In this document: one piece after another, positions 41,938-51,468 of the stretch
Position numbering within the stretch: the first letter of the stretch is position 1
Layout of the letters: every line of letters starts with the position of its first letter
Assembly: GCA_029256185.1 (NCBI GenBank)
Contig: JAQSYI010000006.1
Span: forward strand, 62,001-126,000
DNA from: Paenibacillaceae bacterium
GTDB lineage: Bacteria > Bacillota > Bacilli > Paenibacillales > NBRC-103111
DNA: 64,000 nt
Reading direction: 5' to 3'
Program-made: the position numbers and the translations under genes
The notes under the pieces: model-generated
Seen by the model: the letters and a program-made list of their open reading frames with translations, nothing else
The model's database searches: none
What the model was told of the DNA's origin: nothing

Positions 41938-43641
41938 ATGGAAAACAGGAAGCTTAACGCAAAGATGGCGTTGGCCGCTTCAGCGCTTCTGGCCTTGACG
42001 CTGGCAGGCTGCTCCAAGGAAGGCGGCACAGATGCCGGATCATCCGCTTCAGCAACGGCGGCGGCTACTCCCGAGGTGAGAAGGGACATTACCGTAACCA
42101 CCTATGATACAGGGAGGGTGGCCCAGGAGGAAGGCACCAACGAGCAGAACCGCTGGACCAAGTGGATCAATGAGAACGGCCCGGCCAATGTGAAATTCAC
42201 CGCGATCTCCTTTGCCCAGATCAAGGAGAAGACCAATGTCATGTATGCCTCCGGCTCCGCACCCGACCTGCTCATGGTGTTCGACCCCACCATCCGCAAT
42301 CCGCTGTACGACCAGAAGCAGCTCCTGTCCCTGGATGATCTGATCGCCAAGCACAGCACGGTGTACAAGAAGCTGCTGGAGGAGAACCCGCTGCTCCGCA
42401 AGGCTGGGACCAAGCCGGACGGCAAGCTGTATGAGATCGGGCATATCCAGTGGGTCAATCCGCTGCGGGGGGTCATCATCCGGGACGACTGGTTGAAGAA
42501 GCTTAATCTGCAGGCGCCCAAAACGACCGAGGAGCTGTACCAGGTCGCCAAGGCGTTCACCGAGCAGGACCCGGACGGCAACGGCAAGAAGGATACCTAC
42601 GGCATGGCCCTGAGCGGCTCCATGGAATATACGGTCAACCAGATGTTCTACGCCATCAAACCCTGGGTGGTCAAGGACGGGAAGCTGACCTACAGCTGGG
42701 AAAACATCAAAGCGGTTACGGAGTTCAAGCAGCGGCTGTACAACGAAGGCATAGTGGACAAGGATTTCTTCAACGACAAGAACATGGCCAAGGCGAAGCA
42801 GGACTTTATCACGGGCAAGCTCGGTATTATTACTCCCAATTTCAACAGCCCGCAGGATCTGGTGCTGCAATATCTGGACCCGCTGCAAAAGAACGTGGCC
42901 GGCGCCACCATGACCCTGATTCCGTTCCCGGAGAGCCCCTTCGGCCGCTTCACCCCTTCTCTGGAAAATCCGGTGCAAATGACAGGGGCGGTCAGCGCCT
43001 CAACGAAAAATCCGGAAGCCGTGATCAAGTATATCGATTTCATGGCAAGCAACTCCACAGCCGATGTGCTGGATAACGGGCTGGAAGGCGTCCATACGAA
43101 GACCATTGACGGCTGCCCGCAGATTATCGACAACGACAAGTTCAAGAAGGAAGTAAGTGACATTACGGTTTATATGAAAATGCTGACCAATACCGGCCTG
43201 CGCTTCAATAAATGCTCCACGCCTGCCGTGATGTACAAAAGCGATCCCCGGGTGCAGGAATATTATCAGCTGCTGCGGGACACCTATCTGAACTTTGAGC
43301 TTCCTTATGCCGAGCTGACCCATTCTGAGCATATGCCCCAGCTGCCCAAGGATCTGGCGGCAATTGTAACCAATACCGACAAGCAGGTGAACAGCATGGT
43401 GGGTGCCGGCAACGGGACCATCTGGGCCAGGGCAATTGCCGAAAGCGGCAAATATTCGGCGGATGCTGCCCAGAAGGACGCTATGGAGGTATGGGAGAAG
43501 GCAGGCGGCAAGCAGGTAGAGGAATGGATGGCCAACTGGTACGCCTCCGATAAGGATAAGGCCTTCCTGGCCAAGGACATGTACGAAATCGCCAAGCAGC
43601 AGGACGTGAGGTACAAGGAAATCATGAAAGGGCTGAAATAG
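41938..43641 (+). CDS. Sugar ABC transporter substrate-binding lipoprotein (LplA type)
   Basis: A 567-residue extracellular lipoprotein: signal peptide and lipobox LTLAGC (Cys24 region), then the two-lobed binding fold. The segment QDPDGNGKKDTYG is a calcium-binding-like loop also present in the truncated paralogue at the window start. ATG 41938 lies 8 nt after AAGGGG. It is located 39 bp after the second permease, completing the importer, and directly upstream of a GH59 gene. The ligand could therefore be a galactose- or mannose-containing oligosaccharide (inference). Confidence 0.94.
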   Translation: MENRKLNAKMALAASALLALTLAGCSKEGGTDAGSSASATAAATPEVRRDITVTTYDTGRVAQEEGTNEQNRWTKWINENGPANVKFTAISFAQIKEKTNVMYASGSAPDLLMVFDPTIRNPLYDQKQLLSLDDLIAKHSTVYKKLLEENPLLRKAGTKPDGKLYEIGHIQWVNPLRGVIIRDDWLKKLNLQAPKTTEELYQVAKAFTEQDPDGNGKKDTYGMALSGSMEYTVNQMFYAIKPWVVKDGKLTYSWENIKAVTEFKQRLYNEGIVDKDFFNDKNMAKAKQDFITGKLGIITPNFNSPQDLVLQYLDPLQKNVAGATMTLIPFPESPFGRFTPSLENPVQMTGAVSASTKNPEAVIKYIDFMASNSTADVLDNGLEGVHTKTIDGCPQIIDNDKFKKEVSDITVYMKMLTNTGLRFNKCSTPAVMYKSDPRVQEYYQLLRDTYLNFELPYAELTHSEHMPQLPKDLAAIVTNTDKQVNSMVGAGNGTIWARAIAESGKYSADAAQKDAMEVWEKAGGKQVEEWMANWYASDKDKAFLAKDMYEIAKQQDVRYKEIMKGLK

Positions 43642-43686
43642 CCGAAAAATGTTGGTCAACGCGGCATGGGAGCTGGAGGTACTGCT

Positions 43687-45987
43687 ATGGAGAGCAGGAA
43701 GACAGAAACGGAAATCCGGATTGAGGGATCGGCGCAAGGGCGGGTGTTCGAGGGCATCGGAGGGATTACCAGCAATGGCATGTCCAAGCTCCTGATGGAT
43801 TATCCTGCGCAGCAGCAGCAGGAAATCATGGAGCTGCTGTTTCGGCCCGGCTATGGGGCAAGCCTGCAGCATCTGAAGGTGGAGATTGGCTCGGATGTGA
43901 ATACATCCAGCGGCACGGAGCCTTCCCACATGCGCAGCTCCGATGATGGGGACATTACCCGCGGCTATGGGCTGCCAATTCTGAGGCGGGCGAAGGATAT
44001 TCATCCGGAGCTTCCGCTGGACGCGCTGCGCTGGGGAACTCCCCTATGGATCAAGAATGACGAGGATAAGCTGAGGTTTTATCTGAGCTTCCTGCAGGGC
44101 GCGAAGGATGTGTACGGGCTGGAGTTCGATTATCTCGGACCCGACATCAACGAAGGGGCCTTCAGCCGGGATTGGGCTGTCCGCACGCTGAAGCCGGGGC
44201 TGGAACGGGCGGGCTTCGGCTCCATCCGGCTGGTGGCCGACGACAGCGACCACGGCTGGGATATCGCCGACCACGCGGCCTGTGACGCCGGGCTGTTCGA
44301 AGCGGTGCATGCCTATTGCATCCATTACAGCCAGGAGAGCACCGCCACGGCCAGGGACAGCGGCAAGCCCCTGTGGCTGAGCGAGGATCTGGCCCCCTTC
44401 CGGCACAGCTTCAGCAAGGGCGCTCTGCATATCGGCAAGCGGATCGTGGATATGTACGCCACCGGCAGGATGGTCAAGTATGAGCTGCATCCGCTGGTGG
44501 AGGCGGAGTACGAGAATACCCCGTTCAATTACAAGGGGATTCTGGTTGCCACCTGGCCCTGGTCGGGACATTACAGGATTGATCCGGGGCTGTGGGTGAT
44601 CGCCCATTTTACCCAATTCATGCAGCCGGGCTGGGTTTATCAGGATGATGCCTGCGCCACTGCGGAATGGGGCGGTTATGTGGTGCTGAAGGACCCCGGG
44701 ACAGGGGACACGAGCATCGTGATCGTGAATAACAGTCCGGAAGTCCGGGATTTCAGCCTCCGGCTGGATCTGGAGTTCATGGAAGCTGCTGGCCGGAGAG
44801 CGGCTGTCTGGAGAACAACCGAGCATGAGCATTTCTGCCGGTTGGGGGAGCTTGCTGCGGCAGATGGCCTGTACCGTCTGACCGTGTCGCCGTATGCCAT
44901 CTACACCGTGACAACGACAACAGGGCAGCGCAAGGGCAGCGAGGGTCTGGTTATTCCCCCGGAGACCTGCTTCCCGCTTCCTTACCGCGATGCCCTGGGA
45001 TCGGGGAGGCTGGGGGCCAATCCCCGCTATACCTCCGATCAGGGAGGCGCGTTTGAGCTGGACAGGCAGGAGGCCGGCCGGGAGGAGTTGTGCCTGCGCC
45101 AGCAGCTGACCGAGGACCGGATTCCCATCGACTGGACCTACCGGAACACGCCGGAGCCGTATACGCTCATCGGCAGCCTGGAATGGGCCAATTACCGGGT
45201 GTCGGTGGAGCTGCGGCTGGAGGCTGACCGGGGCTATGCGGGGCTGGGCGGACGGGTCAATTATACCGCCAAGAGCAATGAACCGCCGGAGGGCTACTGG
45301 CTCCGGATGCGCCATAACGGGCAATACGTGCTCCACAAGGGGAAGCTTCCGTTGGCGGAAGGCAGGGTGAAGCAGGCTGTCCCCTGGCAATGGCACCAGC
45401 TGGCGCTGGCCTTCCACGGCAACACGATCCGGGTGGAATGGGACGGGGAGACGCTGCTCACGGTGACGGACAGTGAAATTCCCAGCGGACAGGCGGTTCT
45501 GCTGAGCGGCTACCATCCCACGGCTTACCGGAACCTGGCCATCGAGCCTATCGCCCTGGAGGTCTGCACGGATTGCAGCCGCTATGACGACATCCATGCC
45601 GATCTCCGCTATGAAGGAAGCTGGACCCGGGCCGACGGGGATTACAATGTGTATGCCCGGACCTTGACCCAATCAGAGGAAGCGGGGGCTGCGCTGCACT
45701 TTTCCTTCAGGGGGACCGGAGTAAGCATTCTGGGCAAGAAGGCGGAGGATGGAGGAATTGCCCATGTATATGTGGACGGCGAATACATGGGCACCGTGGA
45801 TACGTACCAGCGGATTGCCGGCTTCCGCAAGTCCCTGTTCAGCCTGTACGGCCTGGCCGCCGGGGAGACTCATGAGGTACGGCTGCTGGTCACAGGTCTG
45901 AAGCATCCCGATTCCCTGGGCGGCCGTGTCTGTATTGACGCCGTTGAGGTGGTAGGAGGAACTCTCTTCCGGCAGGACCGGCCGTAA
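43687..45987 (+). CDS. GH59-family beta-galactosidase (galactocerebrosidase-like)
   Basis: A 766-residue retaining glycosidase. The N-terminus FEGIGGITSNGMSKLLMDYP and the LKVEIGSDVNTSSGTEPSHMR block match GH59. Acid/base Glu156 lies in GPDINEGAF and nucleophile Glu233 in WLSEDLAPF. After the TIM barrel come a beta-sandwich, a lectin-like laminin-G type domain (about 480-630) and a C-terminal CBM-like domain (about 650-766). No signal peptide is seen, so it acts on imported material. It lies 45 bp after the binding-protein gene. GH59 members remove beta-galactose; the actual glycan here is unknown. Confidence 0.88.
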   Translation: MESRKTETEIRIEGSAQGRVFEGIGGITSNGMSKLLMDYPAQQQQEIMELLFRPGYGASLQHLKVEIGSDVNTSSGTEPSHMRSSDDGDITRGYGLPILRRAKDIHPELPLDALRWGTPLWIKNDEDKLRFYLSFLQGAKDVYGLEFDYLGPDINEGAFSRDWAVRTLKPGLERAGFGSIRLVADDSDHGWDIADHAACDAGLFEAVHAYCIHYSQESTATARDSGKPLWLSEDLAPFRHSFSKGALHIGKRIVDMYATGRMVKYELHPLVEAEYENTPFNYKGILVATWPWSGHYRIDPGLWVIAHFTQFMQPGWVYQDDACATAEWGGYVVLKDPGTGDTSIVIVNNSPEVRDFSLRLDLEFMEAAGRRAAVWRTTEHEHFCRLGELAAADGLYRLTVSPYAIYTVTTTTGQRKGSEGLVIPPETCFPLPYRDALGSGRLGANPRYTSDQGGAFELDRQEAGREELCLRQQLTEDRIPIDWTYRNTPEPYTLIGSLEWANYRVSVELRLEADRGYAGLGGRVNYTAKSNEPPEGYWLRMRHNGQYVLHKGKLPLAEGRVKQAVPWQWHQLALAFHGNTIRVEWDGETLLTVTDSEIPSGQAVLLSGYHPTAYRNLAIEPIALEVCTDCSRYDDIHADLRYEGSWTRADGDYNVYARTLTQSEEAGAALHFSFRGTGVSILGKKAEDGGIAHVYVDGEYMGTVDTYQRIAGFRKSLFSLYGLAAGETHEVRLLVTGLKHPDSLGGRVCIDAVEVVGGTLFRQDRP

Positions 45988-46022
45988 CCGGCCACGGAGT
46001 CAGGCCGTCCATGTACACGGCA

Positions 46023-46070
46023 CGAATAACCGCCAACAGGCAGGAACAGCTGCCCGTTGGCGGTTATTCG
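46023..46070 (+). terminator. Perfect 15-bp hairpin after the GH59 gene
   Basis: CGAATAACCGCCAAC and GTTGGCGGTTATTCG pair exactly across an 18-nt loop; only a short T-rich stretch follows (GGCTTTCC). Confidence 0.6.
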
Positions 46071-46185
46071 GCTTTCCTGGACGGTTATCCCCGCTGCTGG
46101 TGCGCAGGTCCTGCCATGAGGATTGTAGCCAGTAACTCCAATCTGTCCTATAGTAGTTGCATACTGGAGAGGAGGAGCTTAGAAC

Positions 46186-47718
46186 ATGTACACATACAAT
46201 ATTAAGGATTACGGGGCGGCCGGAGACGGCGTGACTGCGGATACCAAGAGCATCCAGGCGGCGATTGACGCTTGTACGGAAGCAGGGGGAGGACGGGTGC
46301 TGGTACCCGCCGGGAGGTATCTCTCCGGTACTCTGATGCTGAAGGAAAACGTGAACCTCCACTTGGAGGCGGAGGCCAGAATTGTCAGCAGCATGGAGGA
46401 GCAGGATTTCACCGTGCCGGGGCACAGCGGATCACTGGGATTGATCAGCGCCCGTCATGCCAACAAGATCAGCGTAACGGGGATGGGAACCATCGATGGA
46501 CAGGGGGAGCGGTTCGTGGAGCCGGATACGGGAACCGGCGATCATGTCCTGGTGCCGCTGTACGATTTCCGTCCCAAGCTGATCGATCTGGAGGACTGCG
46601 CCGATGTCGTATTCCGCGATGCGACTCTGTATCATGCCTCCTCCTGGTGCCTTCATATGACAGGGTGCCGCCGCGTGAATGTGCAAGGCATCCGGATTCT
46701 GGGCCAGCTGCGCGGTCCCAACAATGACGGAATCGATCCGGACAGCTGCCGGGATGTGCATATCTCCGATTGCCATATTGAAGCGGGCGACGATTGCATT
46801 GTATTGAAGACCACCGAACACGGGGCAGCCAACTATGGTCCGTGTGAGAATATAACCGTCACCAACTGCACGATGATTTCCCGCTCCTGTGCAGTCAAGA
46901 TCGGAACGGAAACCCATGCGGACATCCGCAATGTGGTGGTCCACAACTGCCTGATCCGCTACTCCAACCGGGGCTTGGGAGTATGGGTCAGAGACGGGGC
47001 GACAATCGAGAATATGCTGTTCTCCAATATTATCATTGAGACCAGGCTGTTCAGCGACGAGAGAGAGCCTACGCGCAAGCGCAAATGGTGGGGCAAGGGC
47101 GAGCCGATCTTCATTACAGCCGAACGGCGGCGCGGAGGCGGATTTCCCGGAAACATCCGCAATATCCGCTTCCAGCATATTATGGCGACGGGAGAAAATG
47201 CCGTATATCTGGAGGGTTCGGAGGAAAGCGTGATTGAAGGGATCACTATATCCGATCTGCAGCTGGATATGAAATGGACCAGCGGTTATCCCGGAGGCGT
47301 GTTTGACACCAACCCGTCGGAGCGAGGCGTGTTCAAGCACAGGACACCCGCTGTTTTTTGCCGGCATGCCAAGGATGTATCCCTTCATGAAGTGAAGATC
47401 GGCTGGCAGGAGCCCATGAACAACAATTGGGCCGAAGCTGTATACGGAGAATATATAGAAGGATTATCGCTGAAAGGGTTCCGGGGAGGACCTGCCGCGG
47501 CAGGCGGCAGCGCCATCCGTCTAAAGGATGTTGGCGGAATTTCCGTGGAGGGCTGCAAGGCTGCGGCAGGCACCGAGGCATTCCTGGACTTGGAGAATGT
47601 GGAAGCAGGTAGTCTGTTCGCAGTCGGCAATGATTTCTCCAGGACCAGGCAGTCCGTCGTTATGGATGGCCAGCCTATGACCGGTTACTTCCAGGCGGCC
47701 AACCGCCATCCGGAGTAA
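46186..47718 (+). CDS. GH28-family polygalacturonase-like glycosidase
   Basis: A 510-residue right-handed beta-helix glycosidase. The N-terminal NIKDYGAAGDGVTADTKSIQAAID block is typical. The catalytic Asp triad is read in NNDGIDPDSC (Asp181) and GDDC (Asp202, Asp203), and the GTETHADIRN region matches the family's next motif, with a Thr-His in place of the usual SxGxH. No signal peptide is present, so it should act on imported oligosaccharides, probably as an exo-enzyme on pectin-type or rhamnogalacturonan fragments. GAGGAGG precedes ATG 46186. It stands alone, followed by a strong terminator. Confidence 0.9.
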   Translation: MYTYNIKDYGAAGDGVTADTKSIQAAIDACTEAGGGRVLVPAGRYLSGTLMLKENVNLHLEAEARIVSSMEEQDFTVPGHSGSLGLISARHANKISVTGMGTIDGQGERFVEPDTGTGDHVLVPLYDFRPKLIDLEDCADVVFRDATLYHASSWCLHMTGCRRVNVQGIRILGQLRGPNNDGIDPDSCRDVHISDCHIEAGDDCIVLKTTEHGAANYGPCENITVTNCTMISRSCAVKIGTETHADIRNVVVHNCLIRYSNRGLGVWVRDGATIENMLFSNIIIETRLFSDEREPTRKRKWWGKGEPIFITAERRRGGGFPGNIRNIRFQHIMATGENAVYLEGSEESVIEGITISDLQLDMKWTSGYPGGVFDTNPSERGVFKHRTPAVFCRHAKDVSLHEVKIGWQEPMNNNWAEAVYGEYIEGLSLKGFRGGPAAAGGSAIRLKDVGGISVEGCKAAAGTEAFLDLENVEAGSLFAVGNDFSRTRQSVVMDGQPMTGYFQAANRHPE

Positions 47719-47739
47719 TCTTGTCCAATTGAAACCCGC

Positions 47740-47793
47740 AAGCGCTGCTTGTGCGCCGTTGAACCGGTGCAAAGGCAAGCGCTTTCTTTTTTT
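47740..47793 (+). terminator. Terminator of the GH28 gene
   Basis: AAGCGCT...GCTTGTGC pairs with GCAAAGGC...AGCGCTT (one mismatch), followed by a C-interrupted T run. The GCAAGCGCTTTC part also resembles a catabolite-control (cre) site. Confidence 0.75.
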
Positions 47794-47864
47794 GCCCATG
47801 ATATGCCCTCCTGATTATAGACGGTTATCCGCTCCGCCGTTAACCTGTAACCAGCGGAACATTT

Positions 47865-47895
47865 TTGATTGCCGGTGCCAGTTTTACTATATAAT
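47865..47895 (+). promoter_or_regulatory. Possible promoter of the membrane AraC regulator
   Basis: TTGATT, then TATATA after 17 nt or TATAAT after 19 nt, ending about 77 nt before the TTG start. Confidence 0.45.
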
Positions 47896-47971
47896 AAGAA
47901 CTCCGACATCATGAAGAGCCGGCTGGTGCACAGGAAGCGGGATAAGGTTGGAACAGCAGGGGGGAATAATA

Positions 47972-50224
47972 TTGAAATCCAAGTATTTGCGCAGATTGAT
48001 TCTCTACAGTGTTATTCTTGTTACAATTCCGGTGATTTCCCTGGGATGCCTGTCTTATTTCAAAGCAAAGGGGATCATCCAGGAGAAGGTGAACCAGGGC
48101 AATATGCAGGTACTGGTCCAGACGCAGCTTAAGGTGGAGCAGCTTCTTCAGACCATCGACCGCTCCATCGCCCAATTCATCAGCAGCCCGATTATCAACC
48201 AGACCATCCGCTCCAATCTGGCGGAGAAGGATTTCCAGAAAATAACGGAGCTTACCCAGACCTTGAGCAAGCTGCAATCTTATGATGCGGGAATTCAGGA
48301 TATTCAGCTCATCAGTCTGGATACAGGCTGGTACCTGGACAATAACGGATATCTTCCATTCATCCCGGAGGCGGATATGCGGCCCTTCAGGAATTTGGCG
48401 CAGCTTCCCGTCCTGTCCAAGTGGGTCACTGATGACGCCGCATCCTCAAGTGTTCAACTGGTCAAGAAGCTGCCCATCAATACCTTGAATAATCCGGCGG
48501 GGATTCTGGTCGCGCACTTGCCTTATTCCCGGCTGGTGAAGGAGCTCCCGGATCATACGGTCGATTCGGAGACGGTTATCCTGGACGCGGATTACCGGCA
48601 GCTGACGGAGATCACTGACCCTACCTTCGCCCCGGAGCTGATGAATACCATCATTGAACGGCTGAAAGGGGATCATTCCACCGAAGGCTTGAGCAAGGTC
48701 CGGATTAACAGCGCTTCCTTCGGCATTACTTACCGTGTATCCCCGTATAACGGCTGGATCTATGTATCGGTGGTATCCATTGCCCAGATTACCAAGGATT
48801 CCAGAGCTATCGGCTGGTATACGCTGATGATCTGCTCTGCTGTGCTGATTATCCTGCTCACTGCTTCGCTTCTGGGCTCACGCCGGTTTTACCGGCCTAT
48901 CCGCACCGTGTTCGAAACGGTGATTGCAGGCAAATCAGCCGACAGGAACCAGCCCAAGGATGAGTTAGCGCTTATCGGCGAGCATATCGTCTCGTTAAGG
49001 TCCACCCAGTCCACCCTGTTGGAACAGATACAAGGGCAGACACAGCAGTTGAAGGAGTTTTTTGTCAGGAAGCTGGTGCTCGGCGAATTGAACGCCAAGG
49101 AGATTCAGGAGAAGGCGCAGCGGTTTGCGTATGACCTGGAGGGCGGCGCCTATTGCATCCTTACCGTGCAGATCGATACGCTGGCCCATACCCGGTTTAA
49201 GGAGTCGGACCGGGATCTGCTCATGTTCGCCATCAACAATATTGTCTCGGAGCTGGTACCTGCGGGCAACCGGCTTGATCCGGTGCTGCTTGGGGGCAAT
49301 CAGGTCACTCTCCTGAAGCATGGGGACGAAGACCAGGACGGCAGCAAAAGCCGCGCCTATGCAACAGGCGAGACCATTCAATCCACCGTCATGAGCATTC
49401 TGGGGCTCAGCGTCAGCGTGGGCATCAGCCGCGTCTATACCAGTCTGGCATCCGGCGCCCAGGCTTACCGGGAAAGTCTTGAAGCGCTGAAATACCGGAT
49501 CCGCTTTGGCGAAGGCGCTGTCCTGCAAGTGGAGGATGTGCTGCCGGATCAGCGGGTGCACACCATCTTCCCGGAATGGATCGAGAAGCAGCTGATCGAC
49601 GCCCTGATGACCCCGGATCTGGATAAGGCCAGACAATTGCTGCGGGAGTTCCTCAATCTGACCATCCGGGAAAATATCCGCCACCAGGAATATCAGATGA
49701 TCCTCTTCCGGCTCCTCGCCGACCTGCTGCGGGAAATTCAGAATGCCGGGGAAACGCTGCCCCTGCCGGACAAGCAGGAGCGTCAGCTGTTCGAGCAGCT
49801 GATTGCCCTGAAGACGGTGGGAGAGACGGAGCAATGGTTCATGGGCACCATCATGGAGCCCATGGTCAGTCTGATGCACAAGAGATGGGATACGCGCAAC
49901 AAGAACATTTCCGATCAAATGAAGGATATCATCCACCACGAATTTGAATCGGAATTGACGCTGGACGTGTGCGCGGCCCGGCTCAACTATCACCCCAACT
50001 ATCTGAAGACGGTGTTCCGCAAGGAAACGGGAGTGAACTTCAGCGATTACCTGTCCCAATGCCGGTTGAATCAGGCCAAACGCTGGCTGCTGGAAACCGA
50101 TATGAAGATCGCCGAGATTGCCGAACGGCTCCGCTATCAGAACCCGCAGAATTTTATCCGTTATTTTAAGAAAATAGAAGAGATCACTCCGGGAGAATAC
50201 CGCAAAAACCACCGCGGCTTTTGA
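47972..50224 (+). CDS. Membrane-bound AraC-family regulator (YesS-like)
   Basis: A 750-residue one-component sensor-regulator: membrane helix (about residues 8-30), extracellular Cache-like sensor (about 31-280), second helix (about 283-303), a long cytoplasmic linker region, and a C-terminal AraC double helix-turn-helix (about 655-748, with IAEIAERLRYQNPQNFIRYFKK). TTG 47972 was chosen because GGGGGG lies 7 nt upstream and KSKYLRRLILYSVIL then forms a normal start. It precedes the second importer (50488-53914), so it probably activates it. In B. subtilis, YesS has this architecture and controls pectin-related genes. Confidence 0.9.
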   Translation: MKSKYLRRLILYSVILVTIPVISLGCLSYFKAKGIIQEKVNQGNMQVLVQTQLKVEQLLQTIDRSIAQFISSPIINQTIRSNLAEKDFQKITELTQTLSKLQSYDAGIQDIQLISLDTGWYLDNNGYLPFIPEADMRPFRNLAQLPVLSKWVTDDAASSSVQLVKKLPINTLNNPAGILVAHLPYSRLVKELPDHTVDSETVILDADYRQLTEITDPTFAPELMNTIIERLKGDHSTEGLSKVRINSASFGITYRVSPYNGWIYVSVVSIAQITKDSRAIGWYTLMICSAVLIILLTASLLGSRRFYRPIRTVFETVIAGKSADRNQPKDELALIGEHIVSLRSTQSTLLEQIQGQTQQLKEFFVRKLVLGELNAKEIQEKAQRFAYDLEGGAYCILTVQIDTLAHTRFKESDRDLLMFAINNIVSELVPAGNRLDPVLLGGNQVTLLKHGDEDQDGSKSRAYATGETIQSTVMSILGLSVSVGISRVYTSLASGAQAYRESLEALKYRIRFGEGAVLQVEDVLPDQRVHTIFPEWIEKQLIDALMTPDLDKARQLLREFLNLTIRENIRHQEYQMILFRLLADLLREIQNAGETLPLPDKQERQLFEQLIALKTVGETEQWFMGTIMEPMVSLMHKRWDTRNKNISDQMKDIIHHEFESELTLDVCAARLNYHPNYLKTVFRKETGVNFSDYLSQCRLNQAKRWLLETDMKIAEIAERLRYQNPQNFIRYFKKIEEITPGEYRKNHRGF

Positions 50225-50228
50225 CGCT

Positions 50229-50288
50229 GCTCCGCTGCTTTTGAACAATCGCTCCGCCGCTTATGAACAACTGCTCCGACACTGAGTT
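50229..50288. repeat. Short 22-bp tandem repeat
   Basis: GCTCCGC.GCTT.TGAACAA occurs at 50229 and 50251, with a decayed third start at 50273. It lies just after the regulator's stop. The rest of the 263-bp gap to 50488 shows no gene or clear promoter. Confidence 0.6.
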
Positions 50289-50487
50289 AAGAAGCAGCGC
50301 TGTTCCCTTGCAGACCTCCGTCCCAGGTGATTATCCGATCTTCCGCAAGGATTATCGGGGCTTCAGGCCCGGCAAGCGGCGGCTTCCCTCCCTTCCGCCC
50401 GTCATGATCTGCTCTTGGGATTGTAGACGGCAATCCGTCCGGGTCAGTAAGGTTAAGCTATCAGCAGCCGACAAGGAGGGACGCGAC

Positions 50488-51441
50488 ATGCAGGATGTTT
50501 CCACGGAAACCTACAAGCTCTCGCAGATCAGCACACGAATGCCGCTCAGGCGGATCATTAAAAAGTATTACTGGTTTTATCTGATGTTATTGCCGGGCCT
50601 GGTTTATTTCATTCTGTACAAATATGTACCCATGTGGGGAATTCTGATTGCCTTCCAGAACTATCAGCCCTTTAAAGGCTTCCTTCACAGCGATTGGGTG
50701 GGGCTGGAGCATTTCAAGACATTTTTCGGAAGCGATACCTTCTGGATTCTCTTCCGCAACACCTTTGTTCTGGCGCTCTACAACATCGCCTTCTTCTTCC
50801 CGCTGCCCATTATCATTGCCTTGATGCTGAATGAGGTCAGATGGAATTTCATCAAGCGGCTGATTCAGACGCTCATCTATGTCCCTCACTTTGTATCCTG
50901 GGTGGTGGTAGTGGGGATCAGCTTCCTGTTCTTCTCCTCACAGGGAGGGATTCTGAACAACTTCCTGGCAAGCATCGGGCAGGAGCCGGTGAATTTCCTG
51001 ATGAGCGAGGGCTGGTTCCGCAAGGTGATTACCGCCCAAGTGATGTGGAAGGAAACGGGCTGGGGCACGATTATTTTCCTGGCGGCCCTGGCGGGCATCG
51101 ATCCCGGACTGTATGAGGCGGCCCGGATCGATGGAGCGGGCAGATGGAGGTCCATGTGGCATATTACCCTCCCGGCCATCCGCAGCACCATTATCGTTCT
51201 GCTGATTCTCCGTTTGGGCAGCTTTATGGATTCCGGCTTCGAGCAGATTTTCCTGATGGTCAATCCCCTTAACCGGAATGTGGGCGAAGTGTTCGACACC
51301 TATGTGTACAGTATGGGTATTTCCCAGGGCAAGTTCAGCTACAGTACGACTGTAGGCGTATTCAAGTCCAGCGTTGGATTGATATTGGTAGTCGGCGCCA
51401 ACTATTTAAGCAGAAAATTCGGCGAGGAAGGCATCTTCTAG
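50488..51441 (+). CDS. Sugar ABC transporter permease, LplB type (second importer)
   Basis: A 317-residue six-helix permease with EAA loop (YEAARIDGAGRWRSMWHITLPAI, about residues 208-230) and the ending FGEEGIF. ATG 50488 follows AAGGAGGG with good spacing; an upstream in-frame ATG at 50263 lacks both a signal and family-like sequence. It is the first gene of the second importer, downstream of the membrane AraC regulator. The ATPase is again absent. Confidence 0.93.
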   Translation: MQDVSTETYKLSQISTRMPLRRIIKKYYWFYLMLLPGLVYFILYKYVPMWGILIAFQNYQPFKGFLHSDWVGLEHFKTFFGSDTFWILFRNTFVLALYNIAFFFPLPIIIALMLNEVRWNFIKRLIQTLIYVPHFVSWVVVVGISFLFFSSQGGILNNFLASIGQEPVNFLMSEGWFRKVITAQVMWKETGWGTIIFLAALAGIDPGLYEAARIDGAGRWRSMWHITLPAIRSTIIVLLILRLGSFMDSGFEQIFLMVNPLNRNVGEVFDTYVYSMGISQGKFSYSTTVGVFKSSVGLILVVGANYLSRKFGEEGIF

Positions 51442-51468
51442 CCTGAGACCGACAAGGAGGCAATTGAT

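Noticed and set aside
44044-45672. Minus-strand 542-codon open frame
   Set aside because: Shadow of the GH59 gene; no ribosome binding site or recognisable domain.
47761-47793. Catabolite-control (cre) site at GCAAGCGCTTTC
   Set aside because: The same bases form the 3' arm of the GH28 terminator with a T run, which explains them better; a dual role is not excluded.
50263-50487. 75-residue N-terminal extension of the LplB-type permease
   Set aside because: The internal ATG 50488 has a strong AAGGAGGG, and the extension has no family similarity and overlaps a tandem repeat.
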